A stretch of DNA of 64,000 nt from Ophioderma brevispina (GCA_023653785.1 JAMKCH010001725.1:62001-126000), one strand, 5' to 3'. Shown: positions 52,300 through 63,350, counted from the first letter of the stretch. The notes: generated by a model not told the origin, from the sequence alone. Numbers and translations are program-made.

Positions 52300-55250
52300 T
52301 GCTTAACAATATGGGTCAAATGAAAATCGCAAAATCTTCAAAGCCGTTTTTCTCGAAATATGTATGTGACTCGGCCGACGAGTTGATACATTTCTAATAT
52401 CCACTGCGAGGCTGTTCCACATAGTAGGAGCTGCAATGGCAAAAGCCCGGTACCCATACATAGTCTTACTTCGTGAACAAAATACTAAGAAGACCTTTTG
52501 ACGATGAGAGTAGAGAAATATTTGGATTATAATCCGAGATAAGTTCCTCGAGGTACTTGAGAGCCATATCATTTCGTATCTTATAGGTAATGAATAAGAT
52601 TTTGAAACGGAATGCGGTCTTAACTTTTAGCCATGTAGATTGTTCAGAACGGACTAAATGTGATCATATCGGTTTGTCCAAAGTGACTAGTCTCGCTGCT
52701 GAGTTCAGTACACATTGTAATGTGGCAATATGACTGAAGGAATACCACACAACAAATTATTACATTTAAAAGCTAGTGACACAAAAGCATGACCCAAGCG
52801 TTCTGTGGTAGTTGATCTAAATACTTCGGATCCGTCCAATCTTATAGATTCCATTAATGTTATTAATGTGATCTTTCATTTCAAGTGTACTATCCATTGC
52901 AACATCAAGATCCTTAGCAGAGTCGGCAGTGTTGATTCTACCATCACCAATAACAATAGCTGGTAGACTGGAAGGAGTGCGATGCTTAGAATGAAATGCA
53001 CAATCTCCGTCTTCGAATTATTAAGCATAAGCCCATTACATCAGAGCTACAACTTTCCAATTTGTTAATAGCTTCAGATGTCTTGGATGACTGCAGTACT
53101 AAATACAGTTGTGTGTCATCTGCATAAATCATGTGCATAATTCCGCTATGTGCACCAATCACGTCACTCACAGTACCAGTATATATGATGAAATCAAGAG
53201 GTCCCTTGACAGATCCCTGTAGGGTACCGCAAGGAAAGATGTCTGAAAGCTTATCATTCACAAGAACAGTTTGGGAACGATTAGTAAGATATGATTTAAA
53301 CCATCGTAACACAGTGCCCCCAATGCCGTACCGACTTTGTAGACGCTCGAAAAAGATTGAATGGGTAATAGTGTCAAATACGGCAGAATAATCAAGCAAA
53401 ATCAAAACTGTTTCATTGTCTTCTTCTAACGCCAAAAGTAGATCATTCACTATACGAAGCATGGCTGTTTCAGTTGAATGGAACTGTCGATATGCTGATT
53501 GCATATCAGAATAAAGGCCATTTTAGTAAGATATGATTTAAACCATCGTAACACAGTGCCCCCAATGCCGTACCGACTTTGTAGACGCTCGAAAAAGATT
53601 GAATGGGTGACAGTGTCAAATACCATGAATACGGCAGAATAATCAAGCAAAATCAGAACTGTTTCATTGTCTTCTTCTAACTCCAGTACAGCTATCATTC
53701 ACCTATACGAACATGGCTGTTTCCATTTGAATGGAACTGTCGATATGCTGATTGCATATCAGAATAAAGGCCATTTTAGTAAGATATGATTTAAACCATC
53801 GTAACACAGTGCCCCCAATGCCGTACGACTTGTAGAGGCTCGAAAAAGATTGAATGGGTGATCGTGTCAAATACGGCAGAATAATCAGCAAAATCAAACT
53901 GTTTCATTGTCTTATTCTAACGCCAAGTAGATCATTCATGCGACCGTCTCCCCTTCACTCCACACAAGCCACTCCTCCCCCCCTCCCGAAAGCATGGCTG
54001 TTTCAGTTGAGTGGAACTGGCGATATGTGATTGCATATCAGAATAAAGGCACATTTTTAGAAGATATGATTTAAACCATCGTAACACCCAGTGCCCCCAA
54101 TGCCGTACAGACTTGTAGACGCTCGAAAAAGATTAAATGGGTGATAGTGTCAAATACCATGAATACGGGCAGGAATAATCAAGAAAAATCAAAACTGTGT
54201 CATTGTCTTCTTCTAACTCCAAAAGCAGAATCATTCACTATACTAAGCATGGCTGTTTCAGTTGAGTGGAACTGGCGATATGCTTATTGCATATCAGAAT
54301 AAAGGCCATTTTAGATCAGATATGAATTAAACCATCGTAACACAGTGCCCCAAATGCCGTGCCGACTTTGTAGACGCTCGAAAAAGATTGAATGGGTGAT
54401 AGTATCAAATACTGCAAGATAATCAAGCAAAATCAAAACTGTTTCATTGTCTTCTTCTAACGCCAAAGTAGGATCATTAATATCGACGCATGGCTTTTCA
54501 GTTGAATGGAAACTGGCGATAGGCTGATTCATATCAAAAAAAGGCAATTTTTTATTGCAGATAGAGTATCAGTTGAGATGAACTGCTTTCTCGAGTATCT
54601 TAAAATAAATATCAAATTCTCACTCATGGGCCGATAACTTTTCAGATCATTAACATCAGAGCCCTGTTTTGATAAGCGGTTTCACATGTGCCAACTGATG
54701 TACAATTCCAAGAACTCAAAGATTCTTTGATAATTTTGGTGATATAATGTAATTAAGATGTCTGAACAATCTTTCAATAGGGATGTTGGCATATGATCCA
54801 AATCGCACGTCGATGAAGATGACTGCATAACAAGATCCCAAACACAATCCTCTCTCACTGGTTCAAACCCCTACGACTTTCGATGTTTGTCAAGTAGCTC
54901 ACGCAGCACATCATTGTACAGTATGGCAAAGTTGGGCGATGTCGAATCAATATTGACAAGTGCAGATTGAATATCACATTTAAACTAGTCCAAATTTATT
55001 TCACGAAGACAGCGATAGACAACATACTTTCTTGATGGTTCTGGACGAGCAAAAATCAAGTGCACCAATTACTACATAATGATCAGATGGTAGTCCCTGA
55101 ATAATGTTAGTGCTACAAATGAGGTGATCAGATAAGCCAAGAGTATGACCTGCAAAATGTGTGGGACCTTGAATGTATTGGTGAAGATTGGTTGAATTTA
55201 AGATTTCAATAAAGGACACTAACCCCCGGTGTCGCCAATTAGAATGATGA
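52300..55250 (-). pseudogene. CR1/L2-like non-LTR retrotransposon ORF2 with internal tandem expansion
   Basis: Read on the minus strand. The endonuclease C-terminal part at about 55210-55060 has FIEILNSTNLHQYIQGPTHF and GLPSDHYVVIGALDF. Then come a linker and the RT start NDLKSYRPMSEF (about 54650). The RT proper, 53504-52986, is 172 residues: QSAYRQFHSTETAMLRIVND, LLDYSAVFDTITHSIFF (motif A), LRWFKSYLTNRSQTVLV, then GTLQGSVKGPLDF (motif B) and MIYADDTQLYLVL (motif C, catalytic YADD intact). The C-terminal tail at 52572-52303 has FAIAAPTMWNSLAVDIRN. The motif-A segment is repeated five times (53285-54545), which destroys the frame. The 5' part is missing beyond about 55250. Confidence 0.85.
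53285..54545 (-). repeat. Five tandem copies of a 240-280 bp RT segment
   Basis: The anchor TTAGTAAGATATGATTTAAA and its variants lie at about 53281, 53523, 53776, 54057 and 54311. Each copy encodes, on the minus strand, the stretch from QSAYRQFHSTET through motif A (LLDYSAVFDTITH) to VLRWFKSYL. Only the copy at 53285-53504 continues into the rest of RT. A foreign C-rich insert of about 50 bp (CCGTCTCCCCTTCACTCC) lies between copies 3 and 4. Confidence 0.9.
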
Positions 55251-55471
55251 ATTTCTGTGACATATTTAAAAAAAGACCCACAACGCGTTGCAAAGTATCT
55301 AGCAACGCGTTGTGGAAACTTACAACGCGTTGCAAACTTTCTCACAACGCGTGGCGGCAATACGTTATGACCCTTATGGCTTGTGCACCGTCGCAAGTTT
55401 CTACAACGCGCTGTGGGTCTATTTTTAGAAATACGTCACAGAAATTCATCATTCTAATTGGCCGACACCGT
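55226..55471. mobile_element. MITE with CGGTGTCGGCCAATTAGAAT termini
   Basis: The left arm GTGTCGCCAATTAGAATGAT continues GAATTTCTGTGACATATTT. The right arm, in reverse complement, is GTGTCGGCCAATTAGAATGA followed by TGAATTTCTGTGACGTATTT. The TIRs are about 60 bp and reach the words GACCCACA(A/G)CGCGTTG. The total is about 245 bp. The MITE core holds several CAACGCGTTG palindromes. It sits at the 5' breakpoint of the CR1/L2-like element. Confidence 0.75.
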
Positions 55472-55522
55472 AACGCGTTGTGAAATTTCGGCAACGCGTT
55501 GCTACTTTCTCACAACGCGTTG
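55281..55522. repeat. Cluster of CAACGCGTTG palindromes
   Basis: Perfect copies lie at 55281, 55303, 55323, 55492 and 55513. One-mismatch copies lie at 55345 (CAACGCGTGG), 55404 (CAACGCGCTG) and 55471 (TAACGCGTTG). Spacing is mostly 20-22 bp, about two helical turns. The segment TTTCTCACAACGCGT..GCGG then CAATACGTTATGACC is present twice (about 55337-55375 and 55506-55545). Confidence 0.9.
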
Positions 55523-55672
55523 CGGCAATACGTTATGACCTTTATGGTTTGCGATACACGCTGCCCATATACGTGACCTTTGATTGATGGATCATAGTGA
55601 ATGGTAAGTTATATATGGGCCGCACCGCCTGCATGAAATGTTCTCAAACCAGATGCTAGCTGAATTACAACA

Positions 55673-55948
55673 ATGCGCAAACAATGCATTGATTGCCACT
55701 ACCTTATTATGAGGTCATGCATGAATATCGGTCGCGGTTCTGACATGTTGCATTCACAATATACGCGTCAAACATGTGAATTAGATTTGTGGTACTGGAG
55801 TCACGACAATGTTGTTCTGTGTAGCAGCCGAAGAACACTGTGTGAAAACAATATGGAAGGGGTCTGTGGCCAATTCAATCAAATATTTTATGGATATATA
55901 GTTCAGAAATCATGTCGTGGATGTAAAATACTGAATGAACAATTTTAA
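55673..55948 (+). other. Cysteine-rich ORF of 91 residues, unrecognised
   Basis: The frame has nine cysteines, with words CIDCHYL, CELDLWYW, CSSRRTLC and CRGCKIL. No signal peptide is evident and the spacing matches no domain I know. Upstream and downstream sequence gives no supporting exons. It may be chance. Confidence 0.2.
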
Positions 55949-56640
55949 ACCAGGCTAAGATTTTATGTTTGACCAGGAAAGTCATGGGGACGATGCGGAA
56001 GATCGCTCAATGCACCTTTAAGCACCCACGAACGATGACATGCGCAATGTTCTCGTCGCTACCATAATTAAACGGGGGGAGAGCGCACTGCTGTTATAAA
56101 TATGTGGGTTTATCCACATCCATGTGCAGTTGACAATTTAGTACGTTGGCGGAATAAATTTGATGTTGACTCAAGCATCTCAGTCAACTTGCCTTCATTG
56201 AAACCTCTCACGGTATATACTTAAAGGTTGATTCTTATGTTTGTAACGTCCAAAATGGATGTTGTTTGTTTATCAAGGAAATCATTCTGTGAGCAGTATC
56301 CTGATAATATCAGTACCCGGTTTCGATGCAGGCTTAAATTACGCCGTGAGATGTGAGTTTTTACATTTAAGATATATTTGTACAAGTATTATTTTAATTG
56401 TTAATTATATTTAATCCTATAGAGCAAATAAAAAACAAGTTTGTCTCAGAAGAAATACCTTTTTTAGTTGAAACATGCGATGCTCAGTGTGGTTTTTTTT
56501 TTACTTTTTGCCTTTTTTTTTGAATTTGTTACAAAAATTCAGGGTGGCAAGTGAGTGAAAAACCTAACACGTAATACGCCTAAGATATGAAAGCACTAAC
56601 GGCGCGATCATCTTAAGAACAAACTTTTTATTTGCTTGTT
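55949..56640. other. Interval without a recognisable gene
   Basis: No structured feature apart from short T tracts. Confidence 0.4.
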
Positions 56641-56903
56641 GTTCAGACAACTGACGGAATAGAGAGAAAAGCCGATATGAGGACTCACGGAGAAAGGGAG
56701 CCAAGAACGGGAAAGATAATGAGAGCGGGAGACATAGGGACTAGACTAGAGACTGTGAGATAGAACAAGAAAGACATACAGACAGACAATTAAGACGAAG
56801 GATAGACAGATAGACAAACAGATGGTATTCGATAGAATGCGGGGCGAGAGGGCGGGGGGGTGAGAGAGGGAGAGAGATTTTTTTTTTTTTTTTTTTTTTT
56901 TAA
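56640..56903. repeat. Purine-rich degenerate GA/GACA tract ending in poly-T
   Basis: GAGAGAAA, AGACATACAGACAGACAATT, AGGATAGACAGATAGACAAA and GAGAGAGGGAGAGAGA form a simple-sequence region followed by about 24 T (56879-56902). Confidence 0.7.
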
Positions 56904-57163
56904 TTTTTTAGGTTTTTTCTTTTTTTAATTAAAAAATTTAGGTCTATCCATTCACCTTGAGAGGTAAGATGATTTTAATTGTCCCAGGTAAAAAAAGTTT
57001 ATTAATAACAATGTAAAGATTATTACTCCAAAGGTTTTATTTCCGATCGATAATTTCTCCGAAAGAAGAAACTCAAAATTATCCTGTTGTCACAAATATA
57101 TAGTAAGCGATGTTCTAACGAAAATCACCGGGATAGCAACTACCCACCACCACCACCCGCGAT

Positions 57164-57215
57164 GTTAATTTCGGGTTAGGGTTTCGGATTTAGGGTTAGG
57201 AGGGTTAATGTTTAG
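57164..57215. repeat. Short interstitial telomere-like repeat
   Basis: GGGTTAGGGTTTCGGATTTA followed by GGGTTAGGAGGGTTAATG contains three to four imperfect TTAGGG-type units. TTAGGG is the usual metazoan telomere repeat. This patch is only about 45 bp and imperfect. Confidence 0.5.
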
Positions 57216-59110
57216 TGGTAGGGAATGATGAAAATCTCAAAAGTCGATACATCAAAAACTAACTCGGAAAAAACAACCTTTCCACGGAGTAAAAATCGTT
57301 TGGGAAATAAGAAATAAATTTTTTACTCCGAAAGGATTTGTTTTTCGAAAGGGCATATCCGAAAATTCGTGGGGAGAAACGACCTTTGGAGTAATGACCC
57401 TTCGGATTAAAACCTTTCCGGAGCACTGCCTCTTTTTACGTTTCAGGATAATGACATTTTTAGAACATTTGCGCGTTCGGATTAATTTACCTATCGGAGA
57501 GATAGACTATTTTCAGCAGGTATATAAAACAAACCTCACACAATTAAAAAAATAGAGTCCATACAATTCACTTTTTGCCTTTAATTTTATATCTATGTAT
57601 TCCATCCATTGGAAAGCCTTACTGCCCACGAATTCGGCAAACGTAGTAGTCAAAAAACTCGTAAAGGTTTATCTGTAAGGACTTCTTGAACTGTGCTTTT
57701 TCAACAATGGTACTTCAACCATATCTTACCTTGGCAATCCGCATTTTGCATGCACAAGTCGCCAATGAAGATAGAATGGCTCGATGGCAGGAAGGAAAAA
57801 GTGTTCAGTGACAAGTGTTGTTACTAGATCCATCGATCAACATTACTACGGCGGTCCGTAAGTACGTACTCAATGTCCTAAATTGAAAAAAAAAGCTGGC
57901 GTAAATTGAAACCAGTGTTTTAAAAATTTCAAGACTGGAAACATATCAAAAGAAATTGGAGAAAAAATGGATGCGCCGTAGGCGATTGCGTGTTAATTTT
58001 CCCGTCCGTGCCTGCGACATAAACCGAAGTACCGAACAAAAACGTTCATTTTCCCGTAGTTCTATAGTTTCAGACCAATTACGATACATAATTCAAAACA
58101 AAATATAATAACGGACCCCTCTGATGCAACCAATTCCATAGAACCCCCTTCGTTTTCTGGAGAAATTTGAGATGTTAGTTTTTTTTCATTTACCACGACG
58201 CACAAACAAAACTCTCATTGACGCCTGTATAAACAACTTCTAGTGACAAATCACCGACGCTGAATTCGCGCATGTGTAGTACAATTCGGGTGACTGACCT
58301 AAATATAATACACAACAATCGAATGTGTGTACATTGTACTGTCATGCAAACCATGCTGACCGCGGCCCCACAAAACACGTTCCCCGCGCATATATTATGA
58401 CAGCAATCAATACTCCGATTGCATTTCCCATTTCAAGCCTTGGTTCCACTGCCGGAAATAGTCCCCATGCAAATTTCCATTGTCAGCTTATTTAAAGTGA
58501 CTGTCACCTTGCAATTTATGACACGGTGGGTTCAGGAATGATCTAAGTAAAACAGACACAGAGAATTCCATCTAGTCCCCATTATAATCGCGCATAATCA
58601 CGTTTATTTAGGAGTACTTTTTCAACCCTCAAAAAACCGGAATTGACTAATGGCGCAACGTTACAAACATAACCAAACAACCAATAACTCACAACGGAAA
58701 GTCTTATTTAATTCCTGTGTTCAGCTTCCGGTAGCCGAGACCATACCGGTTTTCCCATTATCATTTGCGCATATCATTTTTGACAACTAGGTCTAACAGT
58801 CTTCTCGAACGTCATTAAACATACATGAGGAATTTCCAAAATCCTCCCCAAGCTGTATCCAAATATGAAAAAGGGGTCACCAGTCATTAATGAAGTAATG
58901 AGCGTGCTCTTCAGATTGGTAAATTATATTGAAAGAAGTGTGTACGTGAACACGTGCAGTGCACAGTTTCTAACACAAATGCAACCTCTCTTCACTTGCA
59001 ACTCTTGTGACAATCAATGGCAATAAAAAATTACAATAAAATATTTGTATCATTAGTCACTCCTCAACTTCCTTATGGTTCAACATTCAGTGCAAGCACT
59101 TTCACCCGCG
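57216..59110. other. Interval without a recognisable gene
   Basis: Short frames only. Words like ACTCCGAAAGGATTTGTTTTT and CGGAGTAAAAATCG recur in both orientations between 57020 and 57430, suggesting a decayed palindromic element. Nothing else is seen to 59.1 kb. Confidence 0.35.
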
Positions 59111-59114
59111 CTAA

Positions 59115-59409
59115 AGGCTAGGCCACATGGATTCAAGAGACTACTTGATTCAAATACCACTTTAAGTTATTTTAAATATTATTTGAACAATCTTGGAGTA
59201 AATCTTATATAATATGGCAATGTAACCTGAGGTCAAGAGAAAATCCATTACCTAATACTTTTATAAGAGAGATTGTAGCCTCTTGGTGTGATGTTACATA
59301 TAATATTTCTGATTCTGCTGATTCTAACCAAATGCTTTGGAATAATTCGCATATTAAAATTGGCGGCAAAACAATATTTGAAACAAAATGGTTTAATAAG
59401 GGTATTATT
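59115..59409 (+). pseudogene. L1-like ORF2 C-terminal fragment
   Basis: In plus-strand frames: FKYYLNNLGVNLI (about 59174), PNTFIREIVASWCDVTYNIS (about 59250-59310), then QMLWNNSHIKIGGKTIFETK and WFNKGI (to 59403). The 'LWNNS.IKIGGK..F...W...GI' block is a signature of the L1/Tx1-type C-terminal region, equivalent to about 19000-19150 in the larger copy. The fragment ends exactly where a TTAA-MITE piece begins. Confidence 0.65.
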
Positions 59410-59597
59410 TGTTATACACAGTATCCTATGGCACTGTTATACTATAAATAAATATTTACTGCAAGAAAAGGAAAACCCTGATTCGTCTCAAAACTTTGGA
59501 ATTGAGCATTTTAGGTAACTATCTTTAATTCTTGTTGACTACTTTTGACTAATACACACACAAAAATCTCTGGGTCAGCCTGTAAGTGTTGATATCA
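59410..59597. mobile_element. TTAA-flanked MITE, right-end fragment (copy 4)
   Basis: TTGTTATACACAGTATCCTA, ATTTACTGCA, GATTCGTCTCAAA, GAGCATTTTAGGTAACTATC, GTTGACTACTTTTGACTAAT and ATCTCTGGGTCAGCCTGTAA reproduce the right two-thirds of copy 1 in the same order. The TTAA itself is not preserved at this end. Confidence 0.65.
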
Positions 59598-60050
59598 AGA
59601 ATTAGGCAATGACACAGTAGAGTGGCTGGCAACACATTTCAAATTGAACCTAAAATGACAACACTTCTGGAATTAGAAGCGTTACTACAGCAAATTGTGC
59701 CTCCCAATTCCGATGTCAAAATGTTGTGATCATTTAAATGAGAGTGAGTTTCTAGAAAAAATAAATATCAATCTCTAAGGCATGGAAATTCAACCCTTTC
59801 ATTTTAATCTGTCTTGAAGTCCACTCAATTACAATGGTACCTTCATTTTAGAGCCATAAGAGTCATGAAGAAAAATCCATTCTCTTGTTATGAATTGGAA
59901 AGCAAATACAAGTAGAAATAACAAACTCCCCTCACACACCCACAGCCCATCGCTCGCGTTCTCTACCCGTAACCCACACGCCCATACAAACCACACAAAT
60001 CATCACCACAAACAAAACACACACAATCCAAGGACACATACTAAGCAGGG
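59598..60050. other. Interval without a recognisable gene
   Basis: Ends with an ACACAC/CCACA-rich simple-sequence stretch (59930-60045). Confidence 0.4.
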
Positions 60051-60051
60051 C

Positions 60052-60175
60052 AAACATGTGGTCCGTGGATTACAACGACCGACCATGACGCAAAGGTCCC
60101 TGGATTGGAGTCCCGCTGAGGCAATGTGTTGTGCACTTTAATAGATGGGACATGCCCTCTATGCTGTTGTTTTGT
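60052..60175 (+). mobile_element. tRNA-derived SINE fragment
   Basis: GTGGTCCGTGGATTACAACG is followed by CGCAAAGGTCCCTGGATTGG and AGTCCCGC, which fits a tRNA head with a B box (GGATTGGAGTCCC, a decayed GGTTCGAATCC). Next comes TGAGGCAATGTGTTGTGCAC then TTTA, close to the core found after the tRNA head in several deuterostome and mollusc SINEs. The A box is only partly preserved and no tail was identified. Confidence 0.5.
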
Positions 60176-60519
60176 TTGTCTCCATTGGGGGGCTAAAGGA
60201 AAACCAGTGTAATTTCATAATAATAATTACAATCACATAAACCGTCTGTTCCCGCACATAAACTGGCACAATTTTCCTGAAAAATAAATAAAATGTCCCT
60301 CAATTTCTTTTCCCCAATTATCAGAGACCAATTGATATGTATATACTTCACGCAAAAATTGAGTTAAAGATATTCAATCACCCTGCCACGGTCTCGGTAA
60401 TTGCGGTGTAGAAAAAACACGTTAGTTAAAGCAGATATTTGTAAACCTTGGTGCATTTTGTTATAAAAGCATCAAATTTGGCAGAGAGGTAGAGAATAAT
60501 TTGGAAAACAAATTGAATA

Positions 60520-60930
60520 TGAACCACCGCACAGGCAAGTTTCACAAGGTCACCTAGAGGTCATCAAAAGTTCAAATGAGGTCAAAATACATTAACAGAT
60601 TCAGAATTAGGTATAAATAGCCACAATATGCATGAAAAGAGGTAGAGAAGTAAATTTGGAAACAATTGGAATTATGAAACCACCTGACAGGTCCAGTTCA
60701 TGGCCCACCCTAGAGGTACAAAAGGTCAAATGAGGTCGAAATACATTAAAAGATGCAGAATATGTCTAAAAAACACATGCTGCTGTAAGGAGGTAGGACT
60801 TAAATTGGAAAAACAATTGGATTGGAACCACCTAACAGGTCAATTCAAGGTCATCTAGTGTCAAAAAGGTCAAAATACATTAAAAGATGCAGACTAGGTC
60901 TAAAATAGCCCCAATATGCATGAAAGAGAC
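60520..60930. repeat. Tandem array, 3 units of about 135-155 bp
   Basis: AATACATTAA recurs near 60586, 60739 and 60874. Each unit also has GAACCACC..ACAGGT, CAAGGTCA..TAGAGGTCA, AAATGAGGTCAAAATAC, GATGCAGAATAGGTCT and AATATGCATGAAAGAGG. Confidence 0.75.
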
Positions 60931-61077
60931 CATTAAACCTTGAAAATATGTTTAACTGTTATATAAAGGTAATTTAAATTAATATAAGGTGTTTAGTAAC
61001 TAACATGTCTCTGCCAAAGATGTTAATTGATGGTCCAAATTAAATCTCTTCATGTATTCTGTTGGGACACCTTTTAT

Positions 61078-61226
61078 GATATTCGACGAAACGAACCAAA
61101 CAGGCTCAGTACACCCGTTGGATTACACACGCTTTATACCGTCAGAGTGTAAAATGTACGATCACAGAATAAAGCGTGCATCCAATGGCGCACTGAGCCT
61201 GTTTTGTTTCGTTTTCGCAATATAAT
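61078..61226. mobile_element. Palindromic MITE-like element, about 150 bp
   Basis: The left arm ACGAAACGAACCAAACAGGC continues TCAGTACACCCGTTGGAT and CACACGCTTTA. The right arm, in reverse complement, is CGAAACAAAACAGGCTCAGT then GCGCCATTGGATGCACGCTTTA. The arms are about 55 bp with a few mismatches around a 35-nt centre, and ATATT borders both edges. Confidence 0.7.
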
Positions 61227-61384
61227 AGCCTGGAATGCCCTGTGTTTGGGACGGATTGCGTATCAAAATCCGGCTTATGAATGGCAACGTCTGGAATGAC
61301 GATGTAAGGATGTATTTAAGGGACGTGTGTGTGTGTGTCTGGAACACAAAAAAGTAAACATTTTTGCTCTACTTTCTATTTTCC

Positions 61385-61915
61385 AGATGAGCTAGAGTAC
61401 CCAAACGTAGATATATTTTAGGAGGACACAACACCCTACCCACCATGTAACCATTCCACCCCGGGTCCTCCCCTGGTCTGACAGGGGTGGGTAAATGTCA
61501 AAAAAGGTCAACATGTTCACCAAAGGTAACATTTTGCCATGCTTTTTTTCCCAGATGACTAGAGTGCCCAAACGTAGATATATTGTAGGAGGCACAAGCC
61601 CCTATTAACCAATGTTAATCCATTCCCCAGGGTCCTCCCCTGGGTCTGACCAGGGGGTAGGGAATGTCAAAAGGTCACCTTCCAAAAAGTAACATTTTGC
61701 CATAAACTTTTCTTTGCACAAGATGAGCTAGAGTACCCAAACGTTAGATAATATTGTAGGAGGGCACAACCCCCACTACCATGTAATCCATTCCCCATTG
61801 TTCCTCCCCCTGGGGCTGACAGGGGTGGGGAAAATGTCAAAAAATTCAACTTTCCCAAAAAGTGCCATTTTTTCTAATGATTAGAGTAGCCCAAACTCCA
61901 TATAATTTTAGTCTA
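61385..61915. repeat. Tandem array, 3 to 4 units of about 168 bp
   Basis: AGAGTACCCAAACGTAGATA and its variants occur at 61394, 61561, 61730 and 61883 (partial). Each unit has TGTAGGAGGCACAACCCC, CATGTAATCCATTCCCC, GGGTCCTCCCCTGG, CTGACAGGGGTGGGGAA and AATGTCAAAAAGGTCA. Confidence 0.85.
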
Positions 61916-63350
61916 TAGACTAGAACGTTTTACGTCGTAACTATGAACCCGCACCCACGGTGCTTAAACACCAACCCTAACATTTTTCGTCACTTAGTCA
62001 CTTACAGAGGGGGGAGTTTTAAAATGGGGGAGGCATTTCCCTTAATGACATATTATTTGATTGTTTAAAAGGTGCGTTAAAAATTATCCCAAAAACCAAA
62101 ACCAATAGCTAAAATCACATAATATCATACCGATCTGTTTTGGACCCCGACGTAACCTGGAAATTGTATCACTCTCGATGAAAGGCTGTATCTGCTCATT
62201 GTCGTCCTGAATTTCAGTCTTTTAAAAACCAGTTCTTTCTCACGATAGAGGCAAAATAACTGCTCATTTTTAATGGGTACCATTGATTTAAGCACAGTAA
62301 AAAGAATAGGGAGGTTGCAATCAATGCATTATCATTCTATATACCACCCAAACCACAAGTTTGGGTTTTCCCTGATACTGTCGATGAGTGTATCAGTAAC
62401 CAATGCTCGGCATATTAAGTAGATAACACGATGGTCGACAAAATCGGAACAAGCCCCTTTAGTACAAGCAAAATGTTAGCTGAATATTACAAAGCTGTGT
62501 GAAGGTCTCCGAATTTGAATTTGCTAAACGTGTTTCGAAATGAATGTCACAATGTTATCAAACGTATTTTTTGATTTGGGAATTGTTCATTAAACCAAAA
62601 CCACAACGGTGTATTGGTTAGAAAATTATAAATAAATACTAGGGGCCCAAAAATTTTATGCTCCTCTTGAACTTGCCTTCTTCCTGATCGGCCCCATACA
62701 CACGTCAAACTCGGATACTATATCTGTCACGGCACGACAGAAATACCAAGCACTATTACTGAAGAAGGCTTTTCGGCTTATTCCCCCATGTTATGATTAT
62801 ATATGGGTAAAAGTGTTTAAAAATGGGGGGGGGGCATATTTTGCAAGAAATTTTACTCTTATCCTCTATGAGCTTAATACATTAGAAGTGCATTTGCAAG
62901 TTTCTCCCACTTTTTAACAATGTCCACGATGAGATTTTCCACTCCCCAAAGGAGTGAGAAACTCTGCAAACCACTCAAAAATGATTGCTTGTACTTAAAG
63001 AGCGAATTTCCTTTCCACTCAAAGAAGTGAAAATCACACCAAAATATTGGATTTCCACTCGTTTTCCGGTTGTCCTTCTTTTAACTCCTCAAATGATTGT
63101 CCTGCTTTTACACTCCTCCAACGATTGAAATCAATTCTTTTTGGAGCGATTTTTGTCTTTTGATTATAATTCCCTATTTTTAAGTCCCAACCACTTGTTT
63201 TTGGAGTGTTTTCAAGAGTTTCAATTTTTTAAGGAGTAAATTTTTCACTCGTTTACATTTAAGAGAGCAACACCTTCCATTTTATTCAAAAGTAAGCTTA
63301 TTCCCAAATTTAGTAAATCCCGACTTGTGTTTTTTGTGGTTTTGACAATT
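61916..63350. other. Interval with degenerate CACTCC/GGAGTG words
   Basis: Between 62930 and 63250, words such as CCACTCCCCAAAGGAGTGAG, TCCACTCAAAGAAGTGAAAA, ACTCCTCCAACGATTGAAAT and TTTTTGGAGTG recur irregularly. No unit length could be fixed. No gene is recognised. Confidence 0.35.
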
